Source: Amycolatopsis orientalis DSM 43388
Lineage (GTDB): Bacteria; Actinomycetota; Actinomycetes; Mycobacteriales; Pseudonocardiaceae
DNA length: 64,000 nucleotides
NCBI RefSeq assembly: GCF_000411975.1
Contig: NZ_ASXG01000046.1
Coordinates: 86,745-150,744 of the forward strand
Reading direction: 5' to 3'
The notes under the pieces were generated by a model. It was not told where the DNA came from, did not search any database, and worked only from the letters and a program-made list of their open reading frames with translations. Below are positions 25,084 through 33,491 of the stretch, one piece after another. The position numbers were made by a program, and so were the translations under genes. Each line of letters opens with the position of its first letter. Position 1 is the first letter of the stretch.

Positions 25084-26024
25084 GCCGCCTGCCCTTCGAG
25101 CTCGCGCACGATCGCTTCGATCGGTGCGACGGCCTCCGCGGCGCGCGCTCCCCAGGTCTGCCCGATGCGCTCGAGGACTTCCTGGTTGGCGGTGCCGTGG
25201 TCGGGGTCGCGGGTCCACGCGGCGCGCAGCGCGTCGAGCCATTTCCGCTGGTCGGCGTACCAGGTGGTGAAGTGCTGCGCGACCAGGCTGTAGGCGCCCG
25301 CGCCGCCGAGCAGCGCGGCCTCGTCGAGGCCGGCGTAGAGAAGCGGGTAGACGAGCTTGTCCACGGCATCGACCGCGAGCAACGCTTCCGCCCAGTCGCC
25401 GAGCGCCATGACCTCTTCGACCAGCCGGCGCAGGGGCTGGAGGTGTGCGGCTTCGAGCCAGGCGTTCTTCGCGGTGCGCAGGATGTCCGCGGTGCCGCTG
25501 CCCTGCGCGAGACCGAGTCGGGAAAGCATTTGCGCGTTGCCGATCCGGTCGAACGCGGCATAGGTGCAGCACTGCTCGATCGAAGTGCCGTAGGCGAACC
25601 GCGCGCCGGCGACGCTGACGAGCTGCGCGCCGGACTCGAAGTGGCGCAGTGGCACGACGACCTCGGCGACGAGATGGTGCCATTGCCGAGGCAGCCGGCT
25701 GAGCAGATCGCGCTTCTCGAGGTACCCGATCGTCTTGCCGAACTCTTCGTGCGCGTTCGCCCGGTTCGTCACGTACGGGGTGTAGTAGTACTGCCGCGGG
25801 TCGAGGAAGTCGTACGGATCGGTGAGCCGCAGGGCGGTGTAGCGCGGGTCGTAGAGCTCGCGGTCCCGGGCCCAGGTCGGCCGGTAGTGGAAGTTCTCGC
25901 GGGGCTCGACGTCGAGCGTTCCCTCGAGGTAGCGGCTGGCTGGCTGGTCGCCGAGCCGGTCCGCGACGTTCTGGTAGGTCTGCCGCCGGGGTTCGATCAC
26001 CTGGTAGCGCAGTTCGTACTGCAT
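25080..26024 (-). CDS. dmpL: phenol hydroxylase small (beta, P1) subunit
   Basis: A 314-residue ferritin-like beta subunit of the hydroxylase without its own diiron ligands. Landmarks are the N-terminal YRPTWARDRELYDPRYT, DPRQYYYTPYVTNRA, and SIEQCCTYAAFDRIGNAQM. It dimerises with DmpN. The ATG at 26024 has AAAGG upstream. The upstream neighbour is the unrecognised 129-residue protein rather than a DmpK homologue. Confidence 0.93.
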   Translation of the reverse strand: MQYELRYQVIEPRRQTYQNVADRLGDQPASRYLEGTLDVEPRENFHYRPTWARDRELYDPRYTALRLTDPYDFLDPRQYYYTPYVTNRANAHEEFGKTIGYLEKRDLLSRLPRQWHHLVAEVVVPLRHFESGAQLVSVAGARFAYGTSIEQCCTYAAFDRIGNAQMLSRLGLAQGSGTADILRTAKNAWLEAAHLQPLRRLVEEVMALGDWAEALLAVDAVDKLVYPLLYAGLDEAALLGGAGAYSLVAQHFTTWYADQRKWLDALRAAWTRDPDHGTANQEVLERIGQTWGARAAEAVAPIEAIVRELEGQAA

Positions 26025-26035
26025 GGGATGGCCTT

Positions 26036-26425
26036 TCAGGAGTGTGCGATGAGGCTGAGCAGCAGCGCCTGGACCTCGTCCTCGCCGGCGAGACGCCGGC
26101 TGGCGCCGGTGGGCCTGCCGCCGATGATCAGTTCTGCTGTGGCGGTGCGGCCGGAGACGACCGTCTGCACCCGGGCCGTGCGGTCGGCCCGGCCCACGGT
26201 GAAGGCGAGCGCGCCGGGGCCGGTCTCGTCGACCAGCGTCAGCGGCTCGCGGCTGGGCCCGAGCACCGCGTTCGCCTCGCTGACGAGCTGCTCGGCGAGC
26301 GACCGCACGAGCACCTGGGTGTCGGCGGCGGCGGCCACCTTCTCCGGACGGGCCGGTTCGGTCGCCGGTTCCGGCGTCGCCTCGCCGTCCAGCAGTCCTT
26401 GAACCGAGAGCATGAAGGGAGTCAT
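26036..26425 (-). CDS. uncharacterised protein in the dmpK position of the phenol hydroxylase operon
   Basis: A 129-residue protein of no recognised family. Residues 15-35 are a Pro/Ala/Glu-rich linker. The rest alternates helix and strand (VLVRSLAEQLVSEANAVL, ALAFTVGRADRTARVQTVV, ATAELIIGGR, EVQALLLSLIAHS). It has no cysteine and no membrane segment. It does not resemble DmpK, the small assembly factor normally first in these operons. ATG at 26425 is chosen; GAGGAGG lies 11 bp upstream, slightly far. Its operon position suggests a role in assembly or regulation of the hydroxylase, but this is inference. Confidence 0.75.
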   Translation of the reverse strand: MTPFMLSVQGLLDGEATPEPATEPARPEKVAAAADTQVLVRSLAEQLVSEANAVLGPSREPLTLVDETGPGALAFTVGRADRTARVQTVVSGRTATAELIIGGRPTGASRRLAGEDEVQALLLSLIAHS

Positions 26426-26603
26426 CGTCGGCGGAACCTCCTCGGGCCGATGCGGCGGCTGTGCTGCGCGTCACCGTAGGCAGGGCGTTGACCTGCGGCG
26501 ATCCGTTTCGCGAAGGCTCTGGCCGGATTGCGCAACGGCCCGCGCGGGCGGCCGCGGGGTTGCTTTCCGGTGTTACCGTGAATGCGCCACACAAGGAGGT
26601 GCG

Positions 26604-27512
26604 GTGGCTACGGCAGATCTCGATGCGTTGTCCGGTGCGGTGGCCGCGGCCTATTTTCCGCACCGGTTGCGCGTTCGCGCGTTGCCGGCTCGGAAACCGG
26701 TCCTGCGGTCGGTGGACCTGGGCCCGGTCCGCCTCGCCCGGATCGGCTGGGGCGCCGATTCGGCGGTGGAGTCGGATCATCCGAGTGCATGGGCGATCAA
26801 CGTGCCGCTGGGCGGCGTCCTCGAGGCGCGGGTCCGGGGCCGGGAGGTGTGTTCCCTGCCGGGACAGGCGACGGTCTGCCCGCCGGACATGACCACCACG
26901 ATGTCTCGCTGGTCAGCCGATTGCACGATCATCGGCATGCGGATCGACCGGGACTACCTCAAGCGAGAACTGCCGCTGCTCGCCGAGCGGTCCCCGCGCC
27001 AGATGCCCGGGCAGCTCGACCTCCGCTCCGGGCCCGGCCAAGCCTGGTTCCAGCTGGTCTCCTCGGTCGGCTCGCTCCTGGTCGCGAACGAGCGCCTGGC
27101 CGGCGACCCGCACGTCGCGCGGAATCTCGGCGCTAGCCTGACCGCGGCGCTGGCGGCAGCCTGCTTCCCCGCGGAAGACGACCCCGGCCGGCTGCGGCCG
27201 CGGATCGTCACCCGCGTCATGGAAGCGATGGAAGCCGACCCGACGCGCGAATGGACCGCGGCTCAACTGGCCGAGGCGGCGGGCGTCGGGATCCGGCGGC
27301 TGCAGCAGGGTTTCCGCGAGTACGCGGGCACGACCCCGATCCAGGCGCTGCAGGACATCCGGCTGGAACGCGTCCACCGGGACCTCGTGCACTCCGAAAG
27401 CCCGACGGTCGCGGAAGCCGCCTATCGATGGGGATTCCGCCACCTCGGCCGGTTCGCCGCCGCCTACCGGGAAAAGTACGGAGTCACGCCGTCGGACACC
27501 TTGCGCGGCTAG
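26604..27512 (+). CDS. AraC-family regulator, probable activator of the phenol hydroxylase operon
   Basis: A 302-residue regulator. The N-terminal half is an AraC-binding-like ligand domain (SDHPSAWAINVPLGG, SLPGQATVCPPDM). The C-terminal 100 residues carry the two helix-turn-helix motifs, with VGIRRLQQGFREYAGTTPIQALQDIR and the second ending in WGFRHLGRFAAAYREKYG. The GTG at 26604 follows AAGGAGGTG closely. It is divergent from the dmp operon across 178 bp. Actinobacterial phenol hydroxylases are often controlled by AraC-type proteins responding to the aromatic substrate; that function is inferred from family and context. Confidence 0.92.
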   Translation: MATADLDALSGAVAAAYFPHRLRVRALPARKPVLRSVDLGPVRLARIGWGADSAVESDHPSAWAINVPLGGVLEARVRGREVCSLPGQATVCPPDMTTTMSRWSADCTIIGMRIDRDYLKRELPLLAERSPRQMPGQLDLRSGPGQAWFQLVSSVGSLLVANERLAGDPHVARNLGASLTAALAAACFPAEDDPGRLRPRIVTRVMEAMEADPTREWTAAQLAEAAGVGIRRLQQGFREYAGTTPIQALQDIRLERVHRDLVHSESPTVAEAAYRWGFRHLGRFAAAYREKYGVTPSDTLRG

Positions 27513-27643
27513 TCCCGCGATCGCGTTCGGCGAGAGCTGATCCCGCGCGCGGACAGGCGTTTCCTGAGGCCAAACTTCGGCCAGCCACACCGTCGACCGC
27601 GATTCGCCCGTCCGCAATGCGGTGATGCCGCTATCGCGAGCGC

Positions 27644-28390
27644 TCAACCCGACGGCTTCTCGGCGAGGTCCGTCAGGGTGTGCAGCAGCACGTGCGCGAG
27701 GTTGTAGATCACCGCCCCCGGCGGGGAGCGCCGAGCTTGTTCCCGGGTGCCCACGATGCTCGTCATCGGCTTGCCCGCGGACTCCGCCGCTGCCGAGACC
27801 GCGGCGATCGCTTGCCCGACCGCGGGTTCCGCGGCGCCGCCGGGCAGGCCGAGCGCCACGGCCAGGTCGGCTGGCCCCACCAGAACCGAATCGATCCCCG
27901 GGAGCGCGAGGATTTCCGGGGCGGCCGCGCAGGCTTCCGGGGTCTCCAGCATGGGCACGACGACGGTCGTTTCCGCCGCCTTTTCCAGGTGCTCGGCGCC
28001 GCTGCGGGCACCGAACCGGCCGGCCCGGCTGTAGGTCGCGAACCCCCGCTTGCCGAGCGGTGGATAGTGTGCGGCCTCGACCGCGGCGCGGGCCTGTTCC
28101 ACGGTGTCGACGTGCGGCACGATCACCCCGTCCGCGCCGAGATCGAGCACCCGCAGCACCAGCGCGGGTTCGTTCGCTCCCACCCGGACCAGGACGCCGA
28201 GCCCGTGCGCTTGGGCCGCGACGACGTGCTGCTGCAGCGGCACCAGGTCCGCGGGCCCGTGCTCGCAGTCGAGCACGACGAAGTCGAGCCCGGCCACTCC
28301 GGCCATCTCGACCAGTGTCTCGGCCGGCAGCCGCAGCAGCCCGCCGAGGAGCCGTTCCCCGGACCGCAGTCGTTGTTTCAGCGTGCTCAC
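27644..28390 (-). CDS. HpcH/HpaI aldolase family protein
   Basis: A 248-residue class II aldolase of the HpcH/HpaI family. Landmarks are GLDFVVLDCEHGPAD (metal/substrate motif), GADGVIVPHVDTVEQAR, VPMLETPEA and DSVLVGPADLAVALG. It cleaves 4-hydroxy-2-oxo acids to pyruvate and an aldehyde. GTG at 28390 overlaps the upstream SDR stop (GTGA). It is the last gene of the five-gene LacI-controlled operon, a fitting position for the final carbon-carbon cleavage. Confidence 0.9.
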   Translation of the reverse strand: MSTLKQRLRSGERLLGGLLRLPAETLVEMAGVAGLDFVVLDCEHGPADLVPLQQHVVAAQAHGLGVLVRVGANEPALVLRVLDLGADGVIVPHVDTVEQARAAVEAAHYPPLGKRGFATYSRAGRFGARSGAEHLEKAAETTVVVPMLETPEACAAAPEILALPGIDSVLVGPADLAVALGLPGGAAEPAVGQAIAAVSAAAESAGKPMTSIVGTREQARRSPPGAVIYNLAHVLLHTLTDLAEKPSG

Positions 28391-29151
28391 CGCGCCACCA
28401 TCCCGGCCGACAGGTCGATGTCGGCCGCGCACAGGCCCGGCATCGCCAGCATCGCGAGCACCGCGGCGGCCACTTCCTCCTCGGTGACCATCCGGCCCAG
28501 CGCGGCACGGCTCGTGAACGCTCGCTCCGCCTCGTCGTAGCTGACGCCGGTGCGTTCTGCCTCCAGCCGGAAATTGCGTTCCATCCGCGGACCTTCGACC
28601 GGCCCGGGCGACAACGAGTTCACCGCCACGCCCTGCGGTCCGACCTCGCCGGCGAGCGTGGCCGTCAGGCCGAGCACGGCCATTTTGGACGCGCAGTACG
28701 GAGTGCGGCGCAGCAGCGGACGTTTCCCGCTCACCGAGGCGATGTTGACGACATCGCCCGTGCCCCGTGCCGCCATCGCGGGCAGAAACGCCCGGCAGAC
28801 CAGGTAAACCCCGCGCACGTTCACGCCGAAGACCTCGTCCCATTCCTCCGGCTCGACGTCGACGAGCGGCTTGACCGGACCGGCGACCCCGGCGTTGTTC
28901 ACCAGCACCGAGATCTCCTCGTCGGCGAGTTCGGCGGCGAGCGCGGCCACTGAGTCCGGATCCGCCACATCGCACACCGCTGCCCGGCCCGGCCCGGGCA
29001 GCGCCGCCACCGTTTCCTCGAGGTTTTCCTTCCGCCGCCCGGCGACCACCACGCGCGCACCGGCGTCCGACAGCGCGCCGGCGATCGCCCGGCCCAACCC
29101 GTTTCCGCCGCCGGTGACCAGCGCGGTGCGCCCGGCGAGCCGGCCCGTCAC
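28387..29151 (-). CDS. SDR-family oxidoreductase
   Basis: A 254-residue SDR. The cofactor loop is TGGGNGLG, then NNAGVAG, the serine in NIASVSG and YCASKMA. The GTG at 29151 overlaps the stop of the histidinol-dehydrogenase-like gene. It lies between a 4-electron-type alcohol dehydrogenase and an aldolase, so it probably reduces or oxidises a sugar-acid or hydroxy-acid intermediate of the LacI-controlled pathway. Confidence 0.88.
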   Translation of the reverse strand: MTGRLAGRTALVTGGGNGLGRAIAGALSDAGARVVVAGRRKENLEETVAALPGPGRAAVCDVADPDSVAALAAELADEEISVLVNNAGVAGPVKPLVDVEPEEWDEVFGVNVRGVYLVCRAFLPAMAARGTGDVVNIASVSGKRPLLRRTPYCASKMAVLGLTATLAGEVGPQGVAVNSLSPGPVEGPRMERNFRLEAERTGVSYDEAERAFTSRAALGRMVTEEEVAAAVLAMLAMPGLCAADIDLSAGMVAR

Positions 29152-30449
29152 GCCGGGTTCCACGAAAGCTCTCCCCGCCGGAATTCGACGGCGCGCACGT
29201 CGCCGGAGCGGGCGTGCCCTTCGAAAAGCTCCACGCGCGCCGCGCGTCCGCAAACCTCGCCCAGCAACACGCTCGACTCGCTGCTCGTGACCTCCTGATA
29301 GGTCACGGTCTTCAAGTACTTCCCCACCCAAAGCCCGCCGGTGTACCGCGCCGCGCCGCGCGTGGGCAGCACGTGGTTGGTGCCGATCACCTTGTCGCCG
29401 TAGGACACACAGGTGCCCGGGCCTAGGAAAAGCGCGCCGTAGTCCCGCATCTTCTCCAACGCCTGACGCGGTTGCTCGGTCAGCACCTGGACGTGTTCGA
29501 ACGCGTAGCTGTCCGCCAGCGCGAACGCTTCCTCGAGGTCGTCCACGACGTGGATCTCCCCGTGGTCGCGCCAAGCCGGGCCGGCGAAATCGCGAGTCGG
29601 CATCCCGGGCAGCAGCGCCTCGACGTGCTCCAGCACCTCGCGAGCGACGTCCTCGGAAGTGGTGATCAGCACTGCCGGGGAATCCGGCCCGTGTTCGGCC
29701 TGGGACAACAGGTCCACCGCGACGACGAACGGATCGGCCGTGCGGTCGGCGACGATCAGCACCTCGGTCGGACCGGCGAACAGGTCGATCCCCACCTCGC
29801 CGAACAACTGGCGCTTGGCCTCCGCGACATAGGCGTTGCCCGGGCCGGCGATGAGGTCGACGCGCCCGACGGTCTCGGTCCCGACCGCCATCGCGGCCAC
29901 CGCCTGCACCCCGCCCAGGAGATAGATCTCGTCCGCTCCGGCCAGATGCATCGCGGCGACGGTCGCGTCCGGCACTTCCCCGCGGATCGGCGGCGTGCAG
30001 GCGGCGACCCGCGGCACTCCGGCCACCTTCGCGGTCACGATCGTCATGTGCGCCGAAGCGGTCAGCGGGTACCGGCCGCCGGGCACGTAGGCGCCGGCGG
30101 CGGCGACCGGAACGTGCTTCTGTCCCAAGTGGACACCGGGAAGAGTCTCGATCTCGAACTCCAGCAACGATTCCCGCTGCCGTCGCGCGAAGGTGCGCAC
30201 CTGGTCCTGGACGAACCGGATGTCGTCGAGCACCTGTCCGGGAACGCGGGAGACGATCTTTTCGATCTCGTCGGCCGAGAGCCGGAACGACTCCGGCGAC
30301 CACGCGTCGAACTTCGCCGAGCACTCCCGGACCGCGGCGTCCCCGCGTTCGCGAATGTCGGCGACGAGCGCGCGGACCCGGTCGCCGACGTCGGTGCGCT
30401 CGGCCGCGACCTGCTCGGCCGGGACAGCGGATTTCAAGGTCTTGGGCAT
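29148..30449 (-). CDS. histidinol dehydrogenase-family alcohol dehydrogenase
   Basis: A 433-residue HisD-family enzyme. Conserved features are GPGNAYVAEAKRQLFG, GPTEVLIVAD, QAEHGPDSPA, the catalytic Glu-His in AFEHVQVL and GTNHVLPT. No other his genes are nearby, and the catabolic context argues against histidine synthesis. Known non-histidine members include HpsN (sulfopropanediol dehydrogenase). It probably oxidises a primary alcohol to an acid in two NAD-linked steps using a zinc ion. A second paralogue is encoded at 37145-38500. Confidence 0.88.
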   Translation of the reverse strand: MPKTLKSAVPAEQVAAERTDVGDRVRALVADIRERGDAAVRECSAKFDAWSPESFRLSADEIEKIVSRVPGQVLDDIRFVQDQVRTFARRQRESLLEFEIETLPGVHLGQKHVPVAAAGAYVPGGRYPLTASAHMTIVTAKVAGVPRVAACTPPIRGEVPDATVAAMHLAGADEIYLLGGVQAVAAMAVGTETVGRVDLIAGPGNAYVAEAKRQLFGEVGIDLFAGPTEVLIVADRTADPFVVAVDLLSQAEHGPDSPAVLITTSEDVAREVLEHVEALLPGMPTRDFAGPAWRDHGEIHVVDDLEEAFALADSYAFEHVQVLTEQPRQALEKMRDYGALFLGPGTCVSYGDKVIGTNHVLPTRGAARYTGGLWVGKYLKTVTYQEVTSSESSVLLGEVCGRAARVELFEGHARSGDVRAVEFRRGELSWNPA

Positions 30450-31157
30450 TCAGGACTCCTTCGAGAGCAGGGAAAGACCGCACAGCCAGTCGCCCAGCAC
30501 CGCCGCCGCGGCACCGGGAGCCTCGAACGTCAGCAAGTGCCCGGCTTCCGGGAGCACCCGCAGCGACGCGTTTCGCGCTCGCGAGGCGATCGAGCGGTGG
30601 AATCCGGGCGGGCACAAGCGATCCCGCTCCCCGGAAACCACGAGCATCGGACAGGACAGGCCCGCGACGGCGGCGTACGCGTCGCGCCGGGTCGCCTGCG
30701 CGGCGAGCTGGGCGCGGAACGCGGCGGGGCCGACGCGCCGCGCCATGGCGAGAAAACGCCGGTGCAGCGCCGGATCCGGGCCGGCGAACATGGTCGGCAG
30801 GATCTCGTCGGCGACCACCGAATCGAACTCGCCGGCGCGCGTGCGGCGGTCGAATCCGGCCCAGGCAGCGAGCTGTTCAGCGGTCGGCGCGGCGGCGTTG
30901 GTCGAGACGGCGCAGAATCCGAGGAGCCGCTCCGGCGCCCGGCGGGCGACCTCGAACCCGGCGATCGCGCCGAGGCTGAGCCCGGCGAACACGAACGGCC
31001 CCTCGACCGCGGCCAGGATCTGCTCGGCCATCCCGCCGATGTCCGGCGCGGTGATCTCGGCGTCGACCACCGGCCCCGGCAGCCGCGGCCGCACGTCCGC
31101 CCACGCCTCGGCGTCGCACAGCATTCCCGGGACCAGCACCACGGGCGGCCCGGTCAC
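30450..31157 (-). CDS. alpha/beta hydrolase
   Basis: A 235-residue alpha/beta hydrolase: VLVPGMLCDAEAW oxyanion region, nucleophile elbow AGLSLGAIAG, acid in SGERDRLCP and the histidine in LPEAGHLLTFEAPG. GTG at 31157 overlaps the bicupin stop. It resembles carbon-carbon-bond hydrolases and esterases that act on ring-cleavage products, which would fit directly after an oxygenase-type cupin, but ordinary esterase activity cannot be excluded. Confidence 0.86.
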   Translation of the reverse strand: MTGPPVVLVPGMLCDAEAWADVRPRLPGPVVDAEITAPDIGGMAEQILAAVEGPFVFAGLSLGAIAGFEVARRAPERLLGFCAVSTNAAAPTAEQLAAWAGFDRRTRAGEFDSVVADEILPTMFAGPDPALHRRFLAMARRVGPAAFRAQLAAQATRRDAYAAVAGLSCPMLVVSGERDRLCPPGFHRSIASRARNASLRVLPEAGHLLTFEAPGAAAAVLGDWLCGLSLLSKES

Positions 31158-32296
31158 CGGCCGGCCGCGCGGGGCAGCAGATGCCACGGCGCGAGGTAGC
31201 CGTTGTGGTCCCGGCCCACGCCGGCGTCGGCCGCCGCCTTGACGACCTCGTCGTCCCAGTCGAGCCGGACCCGGCCGTCGCCGCCGTTGACCACCAGCAG
31301 CGTCGCCCGCTCGCCGGAGACGTTGCGGATGCTGCGCCACGCACCGCGCGGCACGGAAACCATGTCCCACGGGCCGAGGCGCACGCTCACCTCGTCGTGC
31401 CGGTTGAGCGTGACCTCCCATTCGCCGTCCTTCACCAGCAGCACCTGCGTCTCGTCGTGCCGGTGCAGGGGAACGCCCTCGCCCGGCTCCGCGCGCAGCC
31501 ACGCGATGTTGTGCCCGTGCGGGTGGTAGACCCGCGGCTCCTGGTCGCGGTCCTCGGTCATGCCGAAGCCGATCACCGGGGCCAATTCCACGCGCCCGCC
31601 GGAGACCGCGGTGCCCAGCAGAGCGCGGCTCGACCACTGCAGGTCGTCGCTCGTGGCGACCCGGCGACGCAGCTTCGCCGCGTCGTAGGACGGCAAAGCC
31701 GCGATGTCCGCCGGGGCCATCGGCTGGATCAGCTCCGCCGGGTCGGGCACCTCTTCCCCGGCAAGGGCGTCGACCAGCTGGTTGTCCGCGGTGAGGTAGA
31801 GGCCGTGGCCCGCGGCCTCGCGCAGCACCGACGGACCCCAGATGATGCCGCCGGTGTCGTCGTGGCCGAGCACGGTGAACAGCCAGCCGTCGTCCGGGCC
31901 GATATTGGTGAACCCGCGGAAGATCCACGTCGGGATCGACGCGATGTCGCCCTCGCGCAGCACCAGTTCGCCCTCGTCGCCGTCCGCGCCCCAGCGGAGC
32001 AGGAACTCGCCGCGGAAGCACAGGAACACTTCCGCGGTGAAGTGCAGGTGCAGGTTGTTGGTGATGCCGTGCGGCATCGCGGCGGCACCGATGTTGAACC
32101 CGTGCGGCTCCCGCAGGTTCACCACCTGGCCGGGGTTCTGGGTCACCCCCGGTCCGATCATCGAGTAGTTCTCCTTGCGGTCCGACCCCGGCGTCCGGCA
32201 GTCGATGAACGCCTGGTCGCAGGACACGAAATCCGCCCGCCGGATCGTCCGGCGGGCCAGCTCGCCGGCCGGCACCGGCCCTTCGTCGGCACTCAT
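31154..32296 (-). CDS. bicupin protein (possible ring-cleaving dioxygenase-like)
   Basis: A 380-residue double cupin. The N-terminal cupin has HLHFTAEVFLCFRGEFLLRW; the C-terminal cupin has PLHRHDETQVLLVKDGEWEV and GPWDMVSVPRGAWRS. The His-x-His...Glu/Gln patterns fit metal binding in both halves. Family candidates are gentisate/homogentisate-type dioxygenases or lyase-like bicupins. The start at 32296 has GGAGGGG upstream. It is the first gene of the operon and carries a LacI operator 24 bp before its start. Substrate unknown. Confidence 0.8.
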   Translation of the reverse strand: MSADEGPVPAGELARRTIRRADFVSCDQAFIDCRTPGSDRKENYSMIGPGVTQNPGQVVNLREPHGFNIGAAAMPHGITNNLHLHFTAEVFLCFRGEFLLRWGADGDEGELVLREGDIASIPTWIFRGFTNIGPDDGWLFTVLGHDDTGGIIWGPSVLREAAGHGLYLTADNQLVDALAGEEVPDPAELIQPMAPADIAALPSYDAAKLRRRVATSDDLQWSSRALLGTAVSGGRVELAPVIGFGMTEDRDQEPRVYHPHGHNIAWLRAEPGEGVPLHRHDETQVLLVKDGEWEVTLNRHDEVSVRLGPWDMVSVPRGAWRSIRNVSGERATLLVVNGGDGRVRLDWDDEVVKAAADAGVGRDHNGYLAPWHLLPRAAGR

Positions 32297-32319
32297 GGCA
32301 CCCCTCCGAAACCTGGTTG

Positions 32320-32333
32320 TTTATACGTATGCA
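32320..32333. promoter_or_regulatory. LacI-type operator, bicupin operon
   Basis: TTTATACGTATGCA matches the proposed 14-bp palindrome TGCATACGTATGCA at 12 of 14 positions. It is followed directly by TACG, so a perfect 12-bp palindrome CGTATGCATACG also lies at 32326-32337. It begins 24 bp upstream of the bicupin ATG. Confidence 0.75.
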
Positions 32334-32419
32334 TACGACCATCGCGACGGATTCCTGTCAAGACGCTCCAGCGTCCGGCTTTCCGGGGAGCCGGTCGAGG
32401 CCGATTCGGAATTTCGGCT

Positions 32420-32433
32420 AGGATTCGTATGCA
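32420..32433. promoter_or_regulatory. LacI-type operator, lacI autoregulation
   Basis: AGGATTCGTATGCA matches the proposed palindrome at 11 of 14 positions, with the right half perfect. It ends 26 bp before the lacI-family start, consistent with autoregulation. It is the weakest of the four copies. Confidence 0.6.
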
Positions 32434-32459
32434 CTGGCCGTTGCGCGGAAGAGGAGCCG

Positions 32460-33452
32460 ATGCCGATCACGAGTCACGACGTGGCCCGGCTCGCCGGGGT
32501 GTCGCAGCCGACCGTCTCCCGGGCGCTGCGCGGGGACCACCGGGTTTCCGAGGCCACCCGGGTCCGGGTGCGCGAGGCCGCCGACGCGCTGGGCTACGTG
32601 CCGAGCGAAGCGGGCCGGAGCCTGGCCACCCGGTCGACGCACTGCGTCGGAGTGGTCGTCACGGACCTGACCAACCCGTTCTACCCGCACCTGATCGGCC
32701 CGCTGCACGACACGCTCGAACAGCACGGCTACCGGATGATGCTCTTCGCCGAGCGCAGCGAGGCCGCGCTGGAGACCGAGCGGCTGCTCGACCGGTCGAT
32801 CGACGGGGTCGTGCTCACCACCGCGGTGATCGGCTCGGCGCTGCCCGGCGAGCTCGCCCGCCGCGGGCTCCCGTTCGTCTTCCTCAACCGGGAAACCGGC
32901 GGCGGCGACGCGGACGCGGCGGTCGTCGACAACGAGGCGGGCGGGCGGCTGGTCGCCGAAGAACTGCTGCGGCTGGGCCATTCCGACCTCGCCCTGATCG
33001 GCGGTCCGGGCGACACGACCACCGGACGCGACCGGGAGTTCGGCTTCCGGATCGCCCTTTCCGAGGCGGGCGTCGGCCTGCCGCGCCACCGGGTCCGCCA
33101 GGGCCCGTTCGACTACGGCACCGGGTACGACGGGCTGCTCGACCTGATGTCCGAGGGCCCGCGCCCCACCGCGGTCTTCTGCGGCAACGACGTCATCGCG
33201 ATCGGCGCGATCAACGCGGCGCGCCGGCTGGGCCTGGACATCCCCGGCGACCTGACCGTGATCGGGTTCGACGACCTGCCGATGGCCGCCTGGGAGACGT
33301 TCGACCTGACGACGGTCCGCCACGACCTGGACGGCATGGCCAAGGCCGCGGCGGACCTGCTGGTCGAACGCCTCGCCGGCGCCACCGAACCCCCGCGGCG
33401 CAAGGTGTTCGCGCCGTCTCTGGTGCCCCGGGGAACGCACGCGCCGCGCTGA
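32460..33452 (+). CDS. LacI-family transcriptional regulator
   Basis: A 330-residue LacI/GalR regulator. The N-terminal helix-turn-helix and hinge read ITSHDVARLAGVSQPTVSRAL and SEAGRSLATRS. The periplasmic-binding-protein-like domain follows, with GVVVTDLTNPFYPHLI and VIGFDDLPMAAW. AGAGGAG precedes the ATG. It is divergent from the bicupin operon. Operator-like repeats precede the bicupin, lacI, MHS transporter and SnoaL-like genes, defining its probable regulon. The inducer is probably a small carbohydrate- or acid-like ligand. Confidence 0.93.
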   Translation: MPITSHDVARLAGVSQPTVSRALRGDHRVSEATRVRVREAADALGYVPSEAGRSLATRSTHCVGVVVTDLTNPFYPHLIGPLHDTLEQHGYRMMLFAERSEAALETERLLDRSIDGVVLTTAVIGSALPGELARRGLPFVFLNRETGGGDADAAVVDNEAGGRLVAEELLRLGHSDLALIGGPGDTTTGRDREFGFRIALSEAGVGLPRHRVRQGPFDYGTGYDGLLDLMSEGPRPTAVFCGNDVIAIGAINAARRLGLDIPGDLTVIGFDDLPMAAWETFDLTTVRHDLDGMAKAAADLLVERLAGATEPPRRKVFAPSLVPRGTHAPR

Positions 33453-33482
33453 CCTCCGCCGCCGGCGCACCGGCGGCGGAGG
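33453..33482. terminator. bidirectional hairpin between lacI and MHS transporter
   Basis: CCTCCGCCGCCGG and its exact reverse complement (13-bp arms) enclose a CGCA loop. It begins at the base after the lacI stop and ends 9 bp before the end of the convergent transporter gene, so it should serve both. No long U-tract follows, as is usual in actinomycetes. Confidence 0.75.
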
Positions 33483-33491
33483 CCCGGTGGC

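Noticed and set aside
29148..30449. Histidine biosynthesis hisD
   Set aside because: No other his gene is nearby; the gene lies in a LacI-controlled catabolic operon with an aldolase and a bicupin.
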